This document shows positions 1 to 8,060 of a stretch of DNA of 64,000 nucleotides, piece by piece. Below the pieces are notes generated by a model. The model did no database searches and was not told the DNA's origin. It saw nothing but the letters and a program-made list of their open reading frames with translations. A program made the translations under genes and the position numbers. Position 1 is the stretch's first letter. Every line of letters starts with the position of its first letter. The DNA is taken from assembly GCA_903840315.1 (NCBI GenBank), contig CAIMFK010000003.1, positions 107,614 to 171,613 on the forward strand, given 5' to 3'. Source of the DNA: an uncultured Candidatus Saccharibacteria bacterium (lineage in GTDB: Bacteria; Patescibacteriota; Saccharimonadia; Saccharimonadales; UBA4665).

Positions 1-235
1 TACTGACCCCAAAGATGTTTCCAAACAATATGTTCGTGGCTTCAACTGCAAAGCCATGGTAAAAACTCAGTAGTAGAACGCCCACGCCTAAACCAAAGGC
101 TAGAATAACCCCTATAACCGAGTCCCGTTCTCTTTCCCGCACACCAAGTACACCAATGATTGAGGCAAAGATGAGCGTTCCGCACAAAGCTCCCGCTAGC
201 GGGTTGTTATTTACCAATAGCCCAGCTGCGGCACC
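1..235 (-). pseudogene. ABC-3 family metal-ion transporter permease, internal fragment
   Basis: The minus strand is open from about 235 to the window edge and encodes about 77 residues of a polytopic membrane protein. Visible features are a Gly/Ala/Leu-rich helix, an N-N-P-L-A-G-A-L turn, the R-E-R-x-R-D-S-V-I-G segment and a G-F-A-V-E-A-T-N-I-L-F-G-N-I stretch. This order is characteristic of ABC-3 (ZnuB/MntB-type) permeases that import zinc or manganese. The N-terminal first helix of the family is missing: similarity stops at about 235, exactly where recombinase similarity begins on the other strand. The rest runs off the left edge. I infer a gene broken by rearrangement; a chimeric assembly is the alternative. 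Confidence 0.6.
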
Positions 236-1262
236 GGATAGGCTCTCACGAAATGCTGGAGACTTAGGCGTTCTTGTGGACTTAATGGATCAAGGCAAAC
301 TGGTTGAGATCAGAACCCATGGCCAGGCGTTCACCAATTCACCTAATGACAAATTTCTGCTGATGATTCTGTGCTCTCAAGCCAAACTCGAAAACGATAA
401 TCGAGGAATCAATGTTAAGCGTGGTATGAAAACTAAGTGTGAGCTAGGCTTTAGGCCTAATATGACACCACTAGGCTATCTAAATGACCATTATTCAGGC
501 AAAGGCATGAAGAAGGTCTTTGTCGATGAAACCAGAGCCCCTGTGATACAAGAAGCTTTTGAGAAAGTAGCAGCTGGTGCTAGTGGCCGAGAAATCTATG
601 ATTGGATGAACGAGATAGGCTTTAGAACTAAAAGCGGCAAACTCCTGACTTTAAGTGGAGTTTATCGGATGCTGAATAACCCGTATTACTGCGGCATCTT
701 CGAGTTCCCGATTGGCACCGGCAAATGGTATAAAGGCTCGTATACACCCATTATCTCAAGAGAGTTGTTTGATGCCGTTCAAAAGCAAATGGAAGTGAAC
801 CCAAAGAGTAAGCCAGGTACCAAGCAGTTTGACTACACCAAACTACTTAGATGTGGCGGTTGCGAATCTGGTGTTACGGCTCAAGAAAAGCTTAAAAGGC
901 ACAAAGACGGGACTGTTAGCCGCTATGTGTACTACCATTGCACCCAATCAAGGAACTTTGACTGTCCCGAGGCCTATGTCCGGGAAGAAAAGCTGGCTGA
1001 GGCTTTCGTTAGATTGCTAGACAAAATAACTGTGGAAGATATCGAGAGCAAAGAAGGATTAAGGGCTGAGCTTGATAGATTCATACGTTTATCGTCTGCT
1101 GTACTAGGATTCAACGGTTCTGAAGGTCAGCCTGAAATCAGCTTACATAACTTCGCTAAATATATTCTGACAGAAGGCACCAGGAGCGAAAAACGAGACT
1201 TGATAGCCTGTCTTAATCAAACGATTTATCTAAAAGACAAAGAACTAATCACTCAGATCTAG
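156..1262 (+). CDS. Large serine recombinase, N-terminally truncated
   Basis: Residues from about 27 (base 234) match the second half of a resolvase catalytic domain (P-D-R-L-S-R-N, then the long helix ending near K-L-E-N-D-N-R-G). They continue into a recombinase domain (G-F-R-P-N-M-T-P-L-G-Y-L) and a zinc-ribbon segment with C-G-G-C and two later cysteines. The catalytic serine and roughly the first 60-70 residues of the domain are absent. The first 26 residues of the open frame are antisense to the permease fragment and are not recombinase-like. It cannot be active as it stands. Such enzymes integrate phages and mobile elements, so this is probably the scar of one. No partner cargo genes are visible. 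Confidence 0.7.
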   Translation: MIEAKMSVPHKAPASGLLFTNSPAAAPDRLSRNAGDLGVLVDLMDQGKLVEIRTHGQAFTNSPNDKFLLMILCSQAKLENDNRGINVKRGMKTKCELGFRPNMTPLGYLNDHYSGKGMKKVFVDETRAPVIQEAFEKVAAGASGREIYDWMNEIGFRTKSGKLLTLSGVYRMLNNPYYCGIFEFPIGTGKWYKGSYTPIISRELFDAVQKQMEVNPKSKPGTKQFDYTKLLRCGGCESGVTAQEKLKRHKDGTVSRYVYYHCTQSRNFDCPEAYVREEKLAEAFVRLLDKITVEDIESKEGLRAELDRFIRLSSAVLGFNGSEGQPEISLHNFAKYILTEGTRSEKRDLIACLNQTIYLKDKELITQI

Positions 1263-1360
1263 AAAGCAGCCAAGGAGTAAAGTTCCAGAAACATTGGGTT
1301 TTAAGGAGTTATCCAGTAGTTCCAGTCCCAGGTGGGGTCAAGCTAAATAGCACTTGAGAC

Positions 1361-1391
1361 AAAAGGAAAGCCCCTACAAGGTTTTCTTTCC
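1361..1391 (-). terminator. Intrinsic terminator downstream of tRNA-Ser(CGA)
   Basis: Read on the minus strand, GGAAAG (1391-1386) pairs with CTTTCC (1370-1365), and TTTT (1364-1361) follows at once. The loop holds a smaller CCT/AGG pairing. It lies about 55 bases past the 3' end of the tRNA-Ser gene, where its terminator would be expected. Confidence 0.5.
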
Positions 1392-1445
1392 TCTTTGATT
1401 GTTCTTGTCCTTACGCTGACCCCTGTAAAAGTTCCACTTTCTATC

Positions 1446-1535
1446 TGGCGGAGAGGGAGGGATTCGAACCCTCGATACCGTTTCCGATATACTGCTTTTC
1501 GAGAGCAGCGCCTTCAACCACTCGGCCACCTCTCC
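1446..1535 (-). tRNA. tRNA-Ser(CGA)
   Basis: The minus strand gives a complete class II tRNA: acceptor GGAGAGG paired with CCTCTCC, discriminator G, encoded CCA (1448-1446), a T-loop TTCGAAT, and a long variable arm as expected for serine. The anticodon stem CTGCT/AGCAG encloses the loop CTCGAAA, giving anticodon CGA (codon UCG). An open frame that covers it is a shadow. Confidence 0.95.
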
Positions 1536-1607
1536 ATTAATATGACATTGTAGCAGGGAAGTACTCTGGATAACTAGGGTGAAATATGCTAGCATTACAT
1601 CTTATGT

Positions 1608-1684
<77 letters not shown>

Positions 1685-1709
1685 TATTGTTTATGCTAAG
1701 ATTGAATTG

Positions 1710-1955
1710 ATGCACTTAAATCAAAAGAATTTAATCAAAATTGTTGTAGGCTCATTTATTTTAAGTGCGATAGCAGCAATAATAGAAGTTGTTTCGATAC
1801 TAGGTATATATAGTTGTCAAACTAATAAGTGCGTCAATCATGACGCAAGTGGTTTTAAACTTTCTGCATTTCACGTAGTAGATATAACTATTTGGTTAGT
1901 TTTTCTTATTTCTTTGTTAATGCTCATGGTCGTTTCGATTAAAAAGAAGCAGTAA
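1710..1955 (+). CDS. Small two-helix membrane protein, unknown function
   Basis: About 81 residues with two hydrophobic segments: one near residues 8-33 (an I-V-V-G-S-F-I-L-type helix) and one near 53-75 ending in a basic K-K-K-Q tail. A short loop with two cysteines lies between them. The frame is open further upstream, but that part lies inside the tRNA-Arg 3' end, so I choose the ATG at 1710. It lies between the tRNA-Arg gene and a second tRNA-like 3' end at 1963-1992. I do not recognise a family. It could be a passenger of a tRNA-targeted insertion or an orphan small membrane gene. Confidence 0.45.
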   Translation: MHLNQKNLIKIVVGSFILSAIAAIIEVVSILGIYSCQTNKCVNHDASGFKLSAFHVVDITIWLVFLISLLMLMVVSIKKKQ

Positions 1956-1962
1956 TTATTTT

Positions 1963-1992
1963 GGTTCGAACCTCAGCCAGCGTGGTGCACCA
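1963..1992 (+). repeat. tRNA 3'-end-like fragment (possible attachment-site remnant)
   Basis: The segment holds a T-loop-like GGTTCGAACC followed by a GGTGCACCA terminus, the same last nine bases as the tRNA-Arg gene at 1676-1684. No matching 5' acceptor strand exists upstream, so it is not a functional tRNA. It could be the far attachment site of an insertion into the tRNA-Arg gene, or a decayed tRNA. Confidence 0.35.
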
Positions 1993-2004
1993 AATATTCA
2001 CTGT

Positions 2005-2033
2005 TTGTATATTTACTTTAATTATTATATAGT
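2005..2033 (+). promoter_or_regulatory. Promoter placing +1 at the start codon of the 2040 gene
   Basis: TTGTAT (2005-2010), a 17-base spacer, and TATAGT (2028-2033). The ATG begins six bases after the -10 hexamer, so transcription would start on or next to the A of the start codon. No ribosome binding site is present or possible. Confidence 0.55.
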
Positions 2034-2039
2034 ATATTT

Positions 2040-2594
2040 ATGGTCCAAGTTGGTGAGTTAAATAAGGTTCAAGAGCTAATGGACGCAAACGTAAGGATTG
2101 GAGATGAAATTGCCTCCGAGCCTGACATATATGTTCACAGCTCATCAGAATTATTGGTTCGAAATCTAGCAGTTATTGTCGACAGATTATCTATTGAGCA
2201 TTTTAATGCCCTTAGCGATGATACTATGGATAAATTCAAGGCCATGATTTTCATGGCTAGTGATATTGCTCCTACTAAAGAGTCTGATACTGTTCGTTTT
2301 AAAGATGAATCAGATGAAGAATTTGATCATCGAATGAATATAGTTCAGCCAATACACTCATTTCAAAAATTGACTTACTCATGGAATAAGGCAAAAACAG
2401 AATCATCCGATGGAAGAAATATTTCAAAACTAAAGTTTGCTACTAAGGCGGCAGCGATTACTTTTGCGAGCACACTAGGCGAAACATATCATGATCCTGA
2501 GGTTACAGAGACAATAGGCTATTTCCAAAGAAACACTTCTGCAGCGAGAATAGTCTTAGCCAGAACTCTTATTGAGCTTCATAATAATATATAA
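2040..2594 (+). CDS. Hypothetical soluble protein (184 aa)
   Basis: The protein is 184 residues, acidic and mostly helical by composition, with no signal peptide or membrane segment. I do not recognise the family. The central part (about 95-115) is rich in D/E, and the C-terminal third resembles a helical bundle. It stands alone between the tRNA region and the PLD-type synthase gene, with its own promoter that would yield a leaderless message. Nothing around it points to a function. Confidence 0.75.
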   Translation: MVQVGELNKVQELMDANVRIGDEIASEPDIYVHSSSELLVRNLAVIVDRLSIEHFNALSDDTMDKFKAMIFMASDIAPTKESDTVRFKDESDEEFDHRMNIVQPIHSFQKLTYSWNKAKTESSDGRNISKLKFATKAAAITFASTLGETYHDPEVTETIGYFQRNTSAARIVLARTLIELHNNI

Positions 2595-2647
2595 ATCATA
2601 TACAATTACCTCTTGAGCTAACAACTAAGTAAACGGGGAATTTATTT

Positions 2648-4126
2648 GTGCATTCTGTATTGTCTTTGAGTAATTTAGAGTTTTTGGGATCGTGGTGGTT
2701 GCTAGGCGAATGGTCAATTCGGCTACTTTCGCTTTATATTGTTCCGAAGAATCGTAAGCCATCATCTGGCATGGCCTGGCTACTATTAATATTCTTTTTT
2801 CCGCCATTTGGTTTTTTGCTTTTTTTAATTCTTGGCAACCCAAAATTACCTAAATCGAGAAGAAATGCTCAAAAAACCTTAAATGACGTTATTGGAAAAA
2901 CTATTCAAGAGCTCAAAGACCACCACAAAAGCAAATCACTTATAAGTAAAGTCCCAGAGAGATTTGAACACATTGCGAAACTATCCGAAGCACTTAGCCA
3001 ACTTCCACCTTTCGGAGGAAATGAAATAGAAATCATAGATGATTATGATTCAATAATTGATTCCATCGTCAAAGATATAAACTTAGCAAAAGAATTTGTT
3101 CATTTGGAATATTTCATTATAGCTATGGACGAATCCACCGAACCAATCTTTAAGGCTCTTGAATTGGCGGTTAAGAGAGGAATCAAGGCTAGAGTTCTTT
3201 TTGATAGCTTTTCAACAAGGAAATATAAAGACTACCGAGCAATGCTAACAAGGCTTAGAGAATCTGGAGTCATAGCCGTTCCTATGCTTCCTTTGAAACT
3301 TCCAGGAAGAGGATACATAAGACCCGATCTCAGAAACCACAGAAAAATAGTGGTCATCGATGGACGAATCGGCTATTCCGGCTCTCAAAATTTGGTACAG
3401 AGAAATTATCATAGAAAGGATAATATTTACTACGATGAGCTGGTAGTAAAAATCAAGGGTCCTGCAGTTTTACAGTTAGGCGCCATATTTTTAACAGACT
3501 GGTATTCAGAGACAGGTAATTTGCTTGATTATGGTAAGTATTTAAACTCTGAAGAAGAGATTAAATTTCCCGGCCAATCTATTGCGCAAATTTTACCTAG
3601 TGGGCCTGGGTATGAGGATGAAAATAACTTAAAACTTTTTACGTCACTAATTCATGCTGCAAAAAAGAAGGTTATATTGGTAAATCCATACTTCGTGCCA
3701 GATGATTCACTACTTTTGGCAATCACCAGTGCCGCTAAAAGGGGCGTAGAGATAATATTAATAAATTCCGAAGCTGAAGATCAGTGGCTGGTAGCTCACG
3801 CACAAAGATCGTTTTATGAAATATTGCTCAAATCAGGTGTTAAAATATTTTCCTATAGCCAACCAATACTTCTTCATTCAAAATTTATAGTTGTCGACGG
3901 GGAGGTGGCAACAGTTGGATCAAGCAATCTAGATATAAGATCTTTCGAACTAGATTTAGAAATTACTGTAATAATTTACGATAATCAGATAGTTAATGGA
4001 TTAAATGAAGTGGTTAGCAGATACCTAAAAAGGTCTAGAGAAATAAATTTGAAAACTTGGCAGAAAAGATCACGACGTAAAATATTGCTGGACAATATTG
4101 CTAGACTAACGGCTTCACTGCAGTAA
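2648..4126 (+). CDS. cls: Cardiolipin synthase-like phospholipase D family protein
   Basis: This 492-residue protein has the full layout of bacterial cardiolipin synthases. Two N-terminal membrane helices flank a P-K-N-R-K-P-S-S-G-M-A-W-L segment (PLD nuclease N-terminal type). Two HKD catalytic motifs follow, H-x-K-x4-D near residue 230 (H-R-K-I-V-V-I-D-G) and near 409 (H-S-K-F-I-V-V-D-G), each with the G-S/S-N partner. The enzyme class joins phosphatidylglycerol molecules to make cardiolipin at the inner membrane. The start is GTG, with GGGGA a few bases upstream. It ends one base before a convergent gene. Some family members use other phosphatidyl acceptors. Confidence 0.9.
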   Translation: MHSVLSLSNLEFLGSWWLLGEWSIRLLSLYIVPKNRKPSSGMAWLLLIFFFPPFGFLLFLILGNPKLPKSRRNAQKTLNDVIGKTIQELKDHHKSKSLISKVPERFEHIAKLSEALSQLPPFGGNEIEIIDDYDSIIDSIVKDINLAKEFVHLEYFIIAMDESTEPIFKALELAVKRGIKARVLFDSFSTRKYKDYRAMLTRLRESGVIAVPMLPLKLPGRGYIRPDLRNHRKIVVIDGRIGYSGSQNLVQRNYHRKDNIYYDELVVKIKGPAVLQLGAIFLTDWYSETGNLLDYGKYLNSEEEIKFPGQSIAQILPSGPGYEDENNLKLFTSLIHAAKKKVILVNPYFVPDDSLLLAITSAAKRGVEIILINSEAEDQWLVAHAQRSFYEILLKSGVKIFSYSQPILLHSKFIVVDGEVATVGSSNLDIRSFELDLEITVIIYDNQIVNGLNEVVSRYLKRSREINLKTWQKRSRRKILLDNIARLTASLQ

Positions 4127-4127
4127 G

Positions 4128-4475
4128 CTATTCTTGATCAAATAGAGGGTAGCGGTTATCTCGATAAATTCTGTAGTCCGAGGGCAGTATTTTTATGTCA
4201 GCCACCTCGTTTTTATATTTCAGCTGGTGAGCAGTCTTCAATGCTAATTTTCCAGTAATTCCCTTTAGTAGCCACTGATGGTATCTTCTTTCGCCAAAAA
4301 CTGCTGAATCCTCGACACCTTGATTTGGCTCATCTTCAATCGCTTTCAATATAAACTTAGATATTGAGGTTTGTATTTTTTTGCTTACGGGTGGAGATAT
4401 GCCAATGATGTATCCTTCGAAACATTCACCAATTCTTAGTTCATGGATAATTTCGGTGCTAGGAATTTCTTTCAT
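4128..4475 (-). CDS. Hypothetical protein (115 aa)
   Basis: A 115-residue soluble protein without recognised domains. It has no signal peptide or cysteine cluster. The middle is helical and rich in K/E, and the C-terminus is aromatic and acidic. The gene converges on the cardiolipin synthase with a one-base gap. Its upstream region has TTGGAA, 17 bases and TATAGT with six bases to ATG, so the message would be leaderless. I cannot assign a function. Confidence 0.65.
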   Translation of the reverse strand: MKEIPSTEIIHELRIGECFEGYIIGISPPVSKKIQTSISKFILKAIEDEPNQGVEDSAVFGERRYHQWLLKGITGKLALKTAHQLKYKNEVADIKILPSDYRIYRDNRYPLFDQE

Positions 4476-4481
4476 TTATAT

Positions 4482-4510
4482 ACTATATAATATAGTCGAG
4501 GTTTTTCCAA
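4482..4510 (-). promoter_or_regulatory. Promoter giving a leaderless message for the 4475 gene
   Basis: On the minus strand TTGGAA (4510-4505), a 17-base spacer, then TATAGT (4487-4482), with six bases to the ATG at 4475. It has the same geometry as the promoter at 2005-2033. Confidence 0.55.
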
Positions 4511-4577
4511 TAACTGTCAGTTTGCTTGGATTGAATTTGGGGTCTAGAATATAACTACTAACAAAGGAGCAATAATT

Positions 4578-4979
4578 ATGGCAACTAAACTTAATACTGT
4601 GAGCGGATGGTCTGGATGGGTAGGCTTTGCGAGCTTTTTATTGCTTTTCGCAGGATTCTTTCATGTGATTGAGGGTATAGCAGATTTAGGAAGACATACA
4701 TTGTTTGTTCAGTCTTCAGCTAATGTTTGGCTATTCAACTATACTAAATGGGGTTGGATTAACGTAATAACAGGAATAATAATTATTTCCGCAGCTGTTT
4801 CCTTAGCGCATGGTGACATTTGGGGTAGATTCTTCGCCAGCGTGGTCTTGGTCGGAAGTATGCTAGCCAGCATTACTTCATTGCCAATTTATCCAATTTG
4901 GTCAATTATCGTCCTAATATTAGATACAATTATCTTATATTCAATTCTAGTACCAGGTGCTAGAAAAATTAATTCCTAG
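4578..4979 (+). CDS. Four-helix membrane protein, DUF7144-like
   Basis: The 133 residues form four hydrophobic helices (about 12-32, 50-75, 80-100, 105-127) with very short loops. The W-G-W-I-N-V-I-T-G and G-D-I-W-G-R-F-F-A segments match a small integral membrane family common in actinobacteria (DUF7144 type), whose function is unknown. A good Shine-Dalgarno sequence, AAAGGAG, lies eight bases before the ATG, unlike the leaderless neighbour. It is convergent with the L,D-transpeptidase, with seven bases between the stops. Confidence 0.75.
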   Translation: MATKLNTVSGWSGWVGFASFLLLFAGFFHVIEGIADLGRHTLFVQSSANVWLFNYTKWGWINVITGIIIISAAVSLAHGDIWGRFFASVVLVGSMLASITSLPIYPIWSIIVLILDTIILYSILVPGARKINS

Positions 4980-4986
4980 GAATAAA

Positions 4987-6486
4987 CTATTCGTGAATTA
5001 TAATTGGGGTCCCTATTGGGGCCCAATTATATACCCACTCAGCGTCACTAACCTGCAAACCAACGCATCCATGTGAGCTATTTATGTTACCGAACCAATC
5101 CGAAGGTCGCCAATAATTGCCATGAATTGCGTAGCCGCCGGCTTTAAAGTAATTAATCCAAGGCACATTGGGTTGCACATAGTCGGCTCCGATCATTGTT
5201 TGTACGGCGTATTTTGAAAATATCTTGTACATGCCAAGCGGGGTAGGCGTAGATGGCTTTCCAGCACTGACAAGGAACGAATTCACCAGATTTGCATTTT
5301 CATAGACATACATTTTCTTGGTTACGACATTGACTTCAATCCATTTAGGATAGGTATCGGTGGTAATTGTTCCATAAGGCGTCACATGTACAGAAATTGT
5401 AGCCGATATTCCTTTAGCTTGAAGAACTTGACCCGAAATAGAATGAGCAACTGCAGCTTGGTTCAAAATTCCTATGCCGTCCTGTCCTGGTTGAATTACA
5501 GTAGTTGTGCCGTCCGCACCAGCCAGAACTAGCTGATCTTTAGTAGGTTTAGTGTATCTATAGGCTATTCTGCTTAAATAGGCGTTAATATTGGCCTGGT
5601 TTACGCTCGTACTTACTTTACCGTTTTTTGGATTAACATCGACATTAATCCAGGAGCCGATATCGTTAGCCGAGGGAGTGATTATATCGCCGTTTATACT
5701 AATCGATGCCGGCTGTGAAAGCATCGCAGTTAAGATGCTTTTCTGGGGGGTTAGTTGCTCAGTGGAAATAGGTGGATTTACAGATATTACGCTCAGTATA
5801 ATTGGTTTTTGATCCAGTAATTTAGCGCTTGATAAAACAGCATTTATTCCACCGGTAAATCCATACTCTTTACCTACGGAACTGTCTGAAAGTATTACCT
5901 GGCCATTACTGAGGGCTATGTTGGCATTTTTTGGAGGATTAATAATCTGAGTTAGGTGTGCCGAGTTAAACGCGCTCAATTTGGCGCTGTCGACCTTAAA
6001 CACAATATTAGTTTTATTAATTTTCCAAACTTCTAGTCTATTTTTAATATTTGTGGCTATATTTTTAAGATTATTTTCAGTTAGGGTATAGTTTGGAGCT
6101 AGCCCTAGATCACTAAGTTTATAGCTAGTAATTTTGTTATTTGCATATTCTACCTTTAATCCATATGAGTTAACCGTAGAGCTTATTATTTTCTGATATT
6201 CAACACTGCTTTTTTTGCCAATTATAATATTATTGCCAATCTTGGTTCTTACAAAATAAGGTGTGGCCATAAAATAAACAACAAACACCACAAAGACTAG
6301 TGCTGCTGACATGACCAAACCTTTAGTGTGTAGATTTTTTCCAAAAATTACAGAATGGGGAACGCGTCTACTTATGTTTCTTTGACTTTTTTCTTTTACA
6401 GGATTATCGTGGGATTCTGGATGTACAGAAATATTTTTCATCATCCATTTGCCTATATTAATTGGTGTTTGTTTATTTGTGCTCAC
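4987..6486 (-). CDS. L,D-transpeptidase (YkuD) with peptidoglycan-binding-like repeats
   Basis: The 499-residue protein has a cytoplasmic basic N-terminus, one membrane anchor (about 57-75), then long extracytoplasmic regions (about 80-370) that look like paired PG_binding_4 / VanW-associated modules. A C-terminal YkuD catalytic domain follows. The active-site motif is complete: H455 in A-I-H-G-N-Y, then S-S-H472-G-C474-V-G. Family members form 3-3 crosslinks in peptidoglycan or attach proteins to it. The frame opens with GTG; an ATG pair at residues 14-15 is a plausible alternative start. It probably works in cell-wall maintenance. Confidence 0.9.
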   Translation of the reverse strand: MSTNKQTPINIGKWMMKNISVHPESHDNPVKEKSQRNISRRVPHSVIFGKNLHTKGLVMSAALVFVVFVVYFMATPYFVRTKIGNNIIIGKKSSVEYQKIISSTVNSYGLKVEYANNKITSYKLSDLGLAPNYTLTENNLKNIATNIKNRLEVWKINKTNIVFKVDSAKLSAFNSAHLTQIINPPKNANIALSNGQVILSDSSVGKEYGFTGGINAVLSSAKLLDQKPIILSVISVNPPISTEQLTPQKSILTAMLSQPASISINGDIITPSANDIGSWINVDVNPKNGKVSTSVNQANINAYLSRIAYRYTKPTKDQLVLAGADGTTTVIQPGQDGIGILNQAAVAHSISGQVLQAKGISATISVHVTPYGTITTDTYPKWIEVNVVTKKMYVYENANLVNSFLVSAGKPSTPTPLGMYKIFSKYAVQTMIGADYVQPNVPWINYFKAGGYAIHGNYWRPSDWFGNINSSHGCVGLQVSDAEWVYNWAPIGTPIIIHE

Positions 6487-6548
6487 GATATAAGTTTGCG
6501 ACTAATTTATAAGCATAAGTATAGCAGTTTTTATTTTCAGGCGAGATA

Positions 6549-7052
6549 TTAAAATCCAATATGTCTTGAAAATCTATCTATCAGATCTTCTTGCCTATTG
6601 TCGAAGGGAACTACAATCTCAATGAAGCCCAATATTTTATCCTCATCTTCGGGATGGTAATAAAGAGTAACTAAAGTGGCAAATCTTTTTACCGGCACAA
6701 AAATAACCACACTAAGATCCTTATAGTCCTGCACAGAATAAGATTTAAGTGAGTCTAAAGAAATTTTCTTTTCGCCAATTTTTACTCCGTTTGGACCAAC
6801 CGAATAATCAATAGTTTTAGGTTTTTTGCTGCCATAATATCCGAATATAAATGCCATTAAGAGTATAAGTATTGGGGTTACAATGTCTTTAGATATAAGC
6901 CTATAAAGAACCAGCAGTACTAAAGTTACAATTATTAAATAAACATACCATTTTGCAGTTTTTTTGCTATAAACAAATTCTGGAGCCTTCCAAGTGAATA
7001 CTGATTCAGCAGGATGTATTTCTTTCTTTTTTGTATGTTTTTTTGTTTCCAT
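6549..7052 (-). CDS. Membrane protein with two helices and a C-terminal PH-like domain
   Basis: The 167-residue protein has a lysine-rich N-terminus, two adjacent membrane helices (about 36-52 and 58-73) and a cytosolic beta-rich C-terminus (about 80-165) that resembles bacterial PH-like domains in its strand pattern. I do not recognise a named family. It follows the glycosyltransferase at 7072-8019 in the same direction with a 19-base gap. TAATAT lies six bases before the ATG, so a short or leaderless message of its own is also possible. Confidence 0.65.
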   Translation of the reverse strand: METKKHTKKKEIHPAESVFTWKAPEFVYSKKTAKWYVYLIIVTLVLLVLYRLISKDIVTPILILLMAFIFGYYGSKKPKTIDYSVGPNGVKIGEKKISLDSLKSYSVQDYKDLSVVIFVPVKRFATLVTLYYHPEDEDKILGFIEIVVPFDNRQEDLIDRFSRHIGF

Positions 7053-7071
7053 AAATATATATTAGCAAGTT

Positions 7072-8019
7072 CTACTTAAAAATTTCTCTTTTTTGCACTT
7101 CAAGCACGTCCTCAATTAAAGAACGATTAATCCTTGTTAGGTTTGCAATTATGCCTAGTGCAAAAGTAGTGAATGAAGCATTAATTAATACAGCGCCTAT
7201 TATTAGCGACTGTATGTGGTGAGCCCCGTAGGCATTTTTTGTGGTTAATACCAAATAAAGGTAGTGCCCGAAGGGAATCATACCCCCGATAAACAATAGT
7301 CCAGCAACTATCATAAAAACAGTTAGAGGCCTATACATAGTGAAGCTATTAAGCATAGCTACTGCGCTTTTTCTAACATGCTCCCATGATGATTTAAAAA
7401 GTCTTGATTCGCGGGTTTTAGGGTTTGTTTTTATTGGAATGCTTACAATTGCTAGCTTTTTATGTGATGCCTGAATAGTAGTCTCAGCAGCAAAATTAAA
7501 CCTACCTATAAGATTAAACTTAATAGCCGCTTCTTTTGTGTAGGCTCTAAATCCACTTGTGCTGTCTGGAATATTGGTGCCGGCTAGTGAATTAACAACT
7601 CCAGTCCCAAATTTCTGCAGAAACTTCTTCATGGGACTAAAGTGATCAATCGTATTAACACCTCTATCGCCTATAACCGTATCGGCTCGACCATCTAATA
7701 TTGGCTTAATTAGTTCGGGAATTTTTTCTTGAGGATACTGGTTGTCTCCGTCCGTTAGCACTAGAATATCGGCTCCCAATTCAAGTGATCTTTGTATGCC
7801 ATCCCTTAAAGAGTGAGCTAAGCCTCTATTTTTTGCATGGTAAATAAATTCTGTAATTCCCAGATTCTTCGCCACTTCTACGGTTTTATCAGTAGAGCCA
7901 TCGTCAATAATAAGGGTGACTATACTTTCCACACCCTTAATTTTTCGAGGAATTTTACTAATAACCAAAGGTAGGGTGGTCTCCTCGTTCAAACAGGGAA
8001 TCATTATTACAAGCTTCAT
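7072..8019 (-). CDS. GT2 glycosyltransferase, polyprenol-phosphate mannose/glucose synthase-like
   Basis: A GT-A fold spans about residues 1-230: the opening M-I-P-C-L-N-E-E motif, the nucleotide site I-D-D-G-S-T-D, L-T-D-G-D-N-Q-Y (acceptor-site DxD-like), and D-S-T-S-G-F-R-A-Y as in dolichyl-phosphate mannose synthases. Two C-terminal membrane helices follow (about 238-258 and 275-298), as in GtrB-type enzymes. The expected reaction moves a sugar from a nucleotide donor to undecaprenyl phosphate on the cytoplasmic face. The PIG-V-like mannosyltransferase next to it could use such a lipid-linked sugar. TATAAT lies seven bases before the ATG. Confidence 0.85.
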   Translation of the reverse strand: MKLVIMIPCLNEETTLPLVISKIPRKIKGVESIVTLIIDDGSTDKTVEVAKNLGITEFIYHAKNRGLAHSLRDGIQRSLELGADILVLTDGDNQYPQEKIPELIKPILDGRADTVIGDRGVNTIDHFSPMKKFLQKFGTGVVNSLAGTNIPDSTSGFRAYTKEAAIKFNLIGRFNFAAETTIQASHKKLAIVSIPIKTNPKTRESRLFKSSWEHVRKSAVAMLNSFTMYRPLTVFMIVAGLLFIGGMIPFGHYLYLVLTTKNAYGAHHIQSLIIGAVLINASFTTFALGIIANLTRINRSLIEDVLEVQKREIFK

Positions 8020-8060
8020 TAGATATATTATACCTTAAAACCTGAATTCTATCTGTAGAG

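Noticed and set aside
1374..1595. Open frame on the minus strand over the tRNA-Ser gene
   Set aside because: It runs through the tRNA sequence and its terminator; it is a shadow.
6355..6552. Plus-strand frame opposite the L,D-transpeptidase 5' end
   Set aside because: Antisense to a clear gene and no initiation signal.
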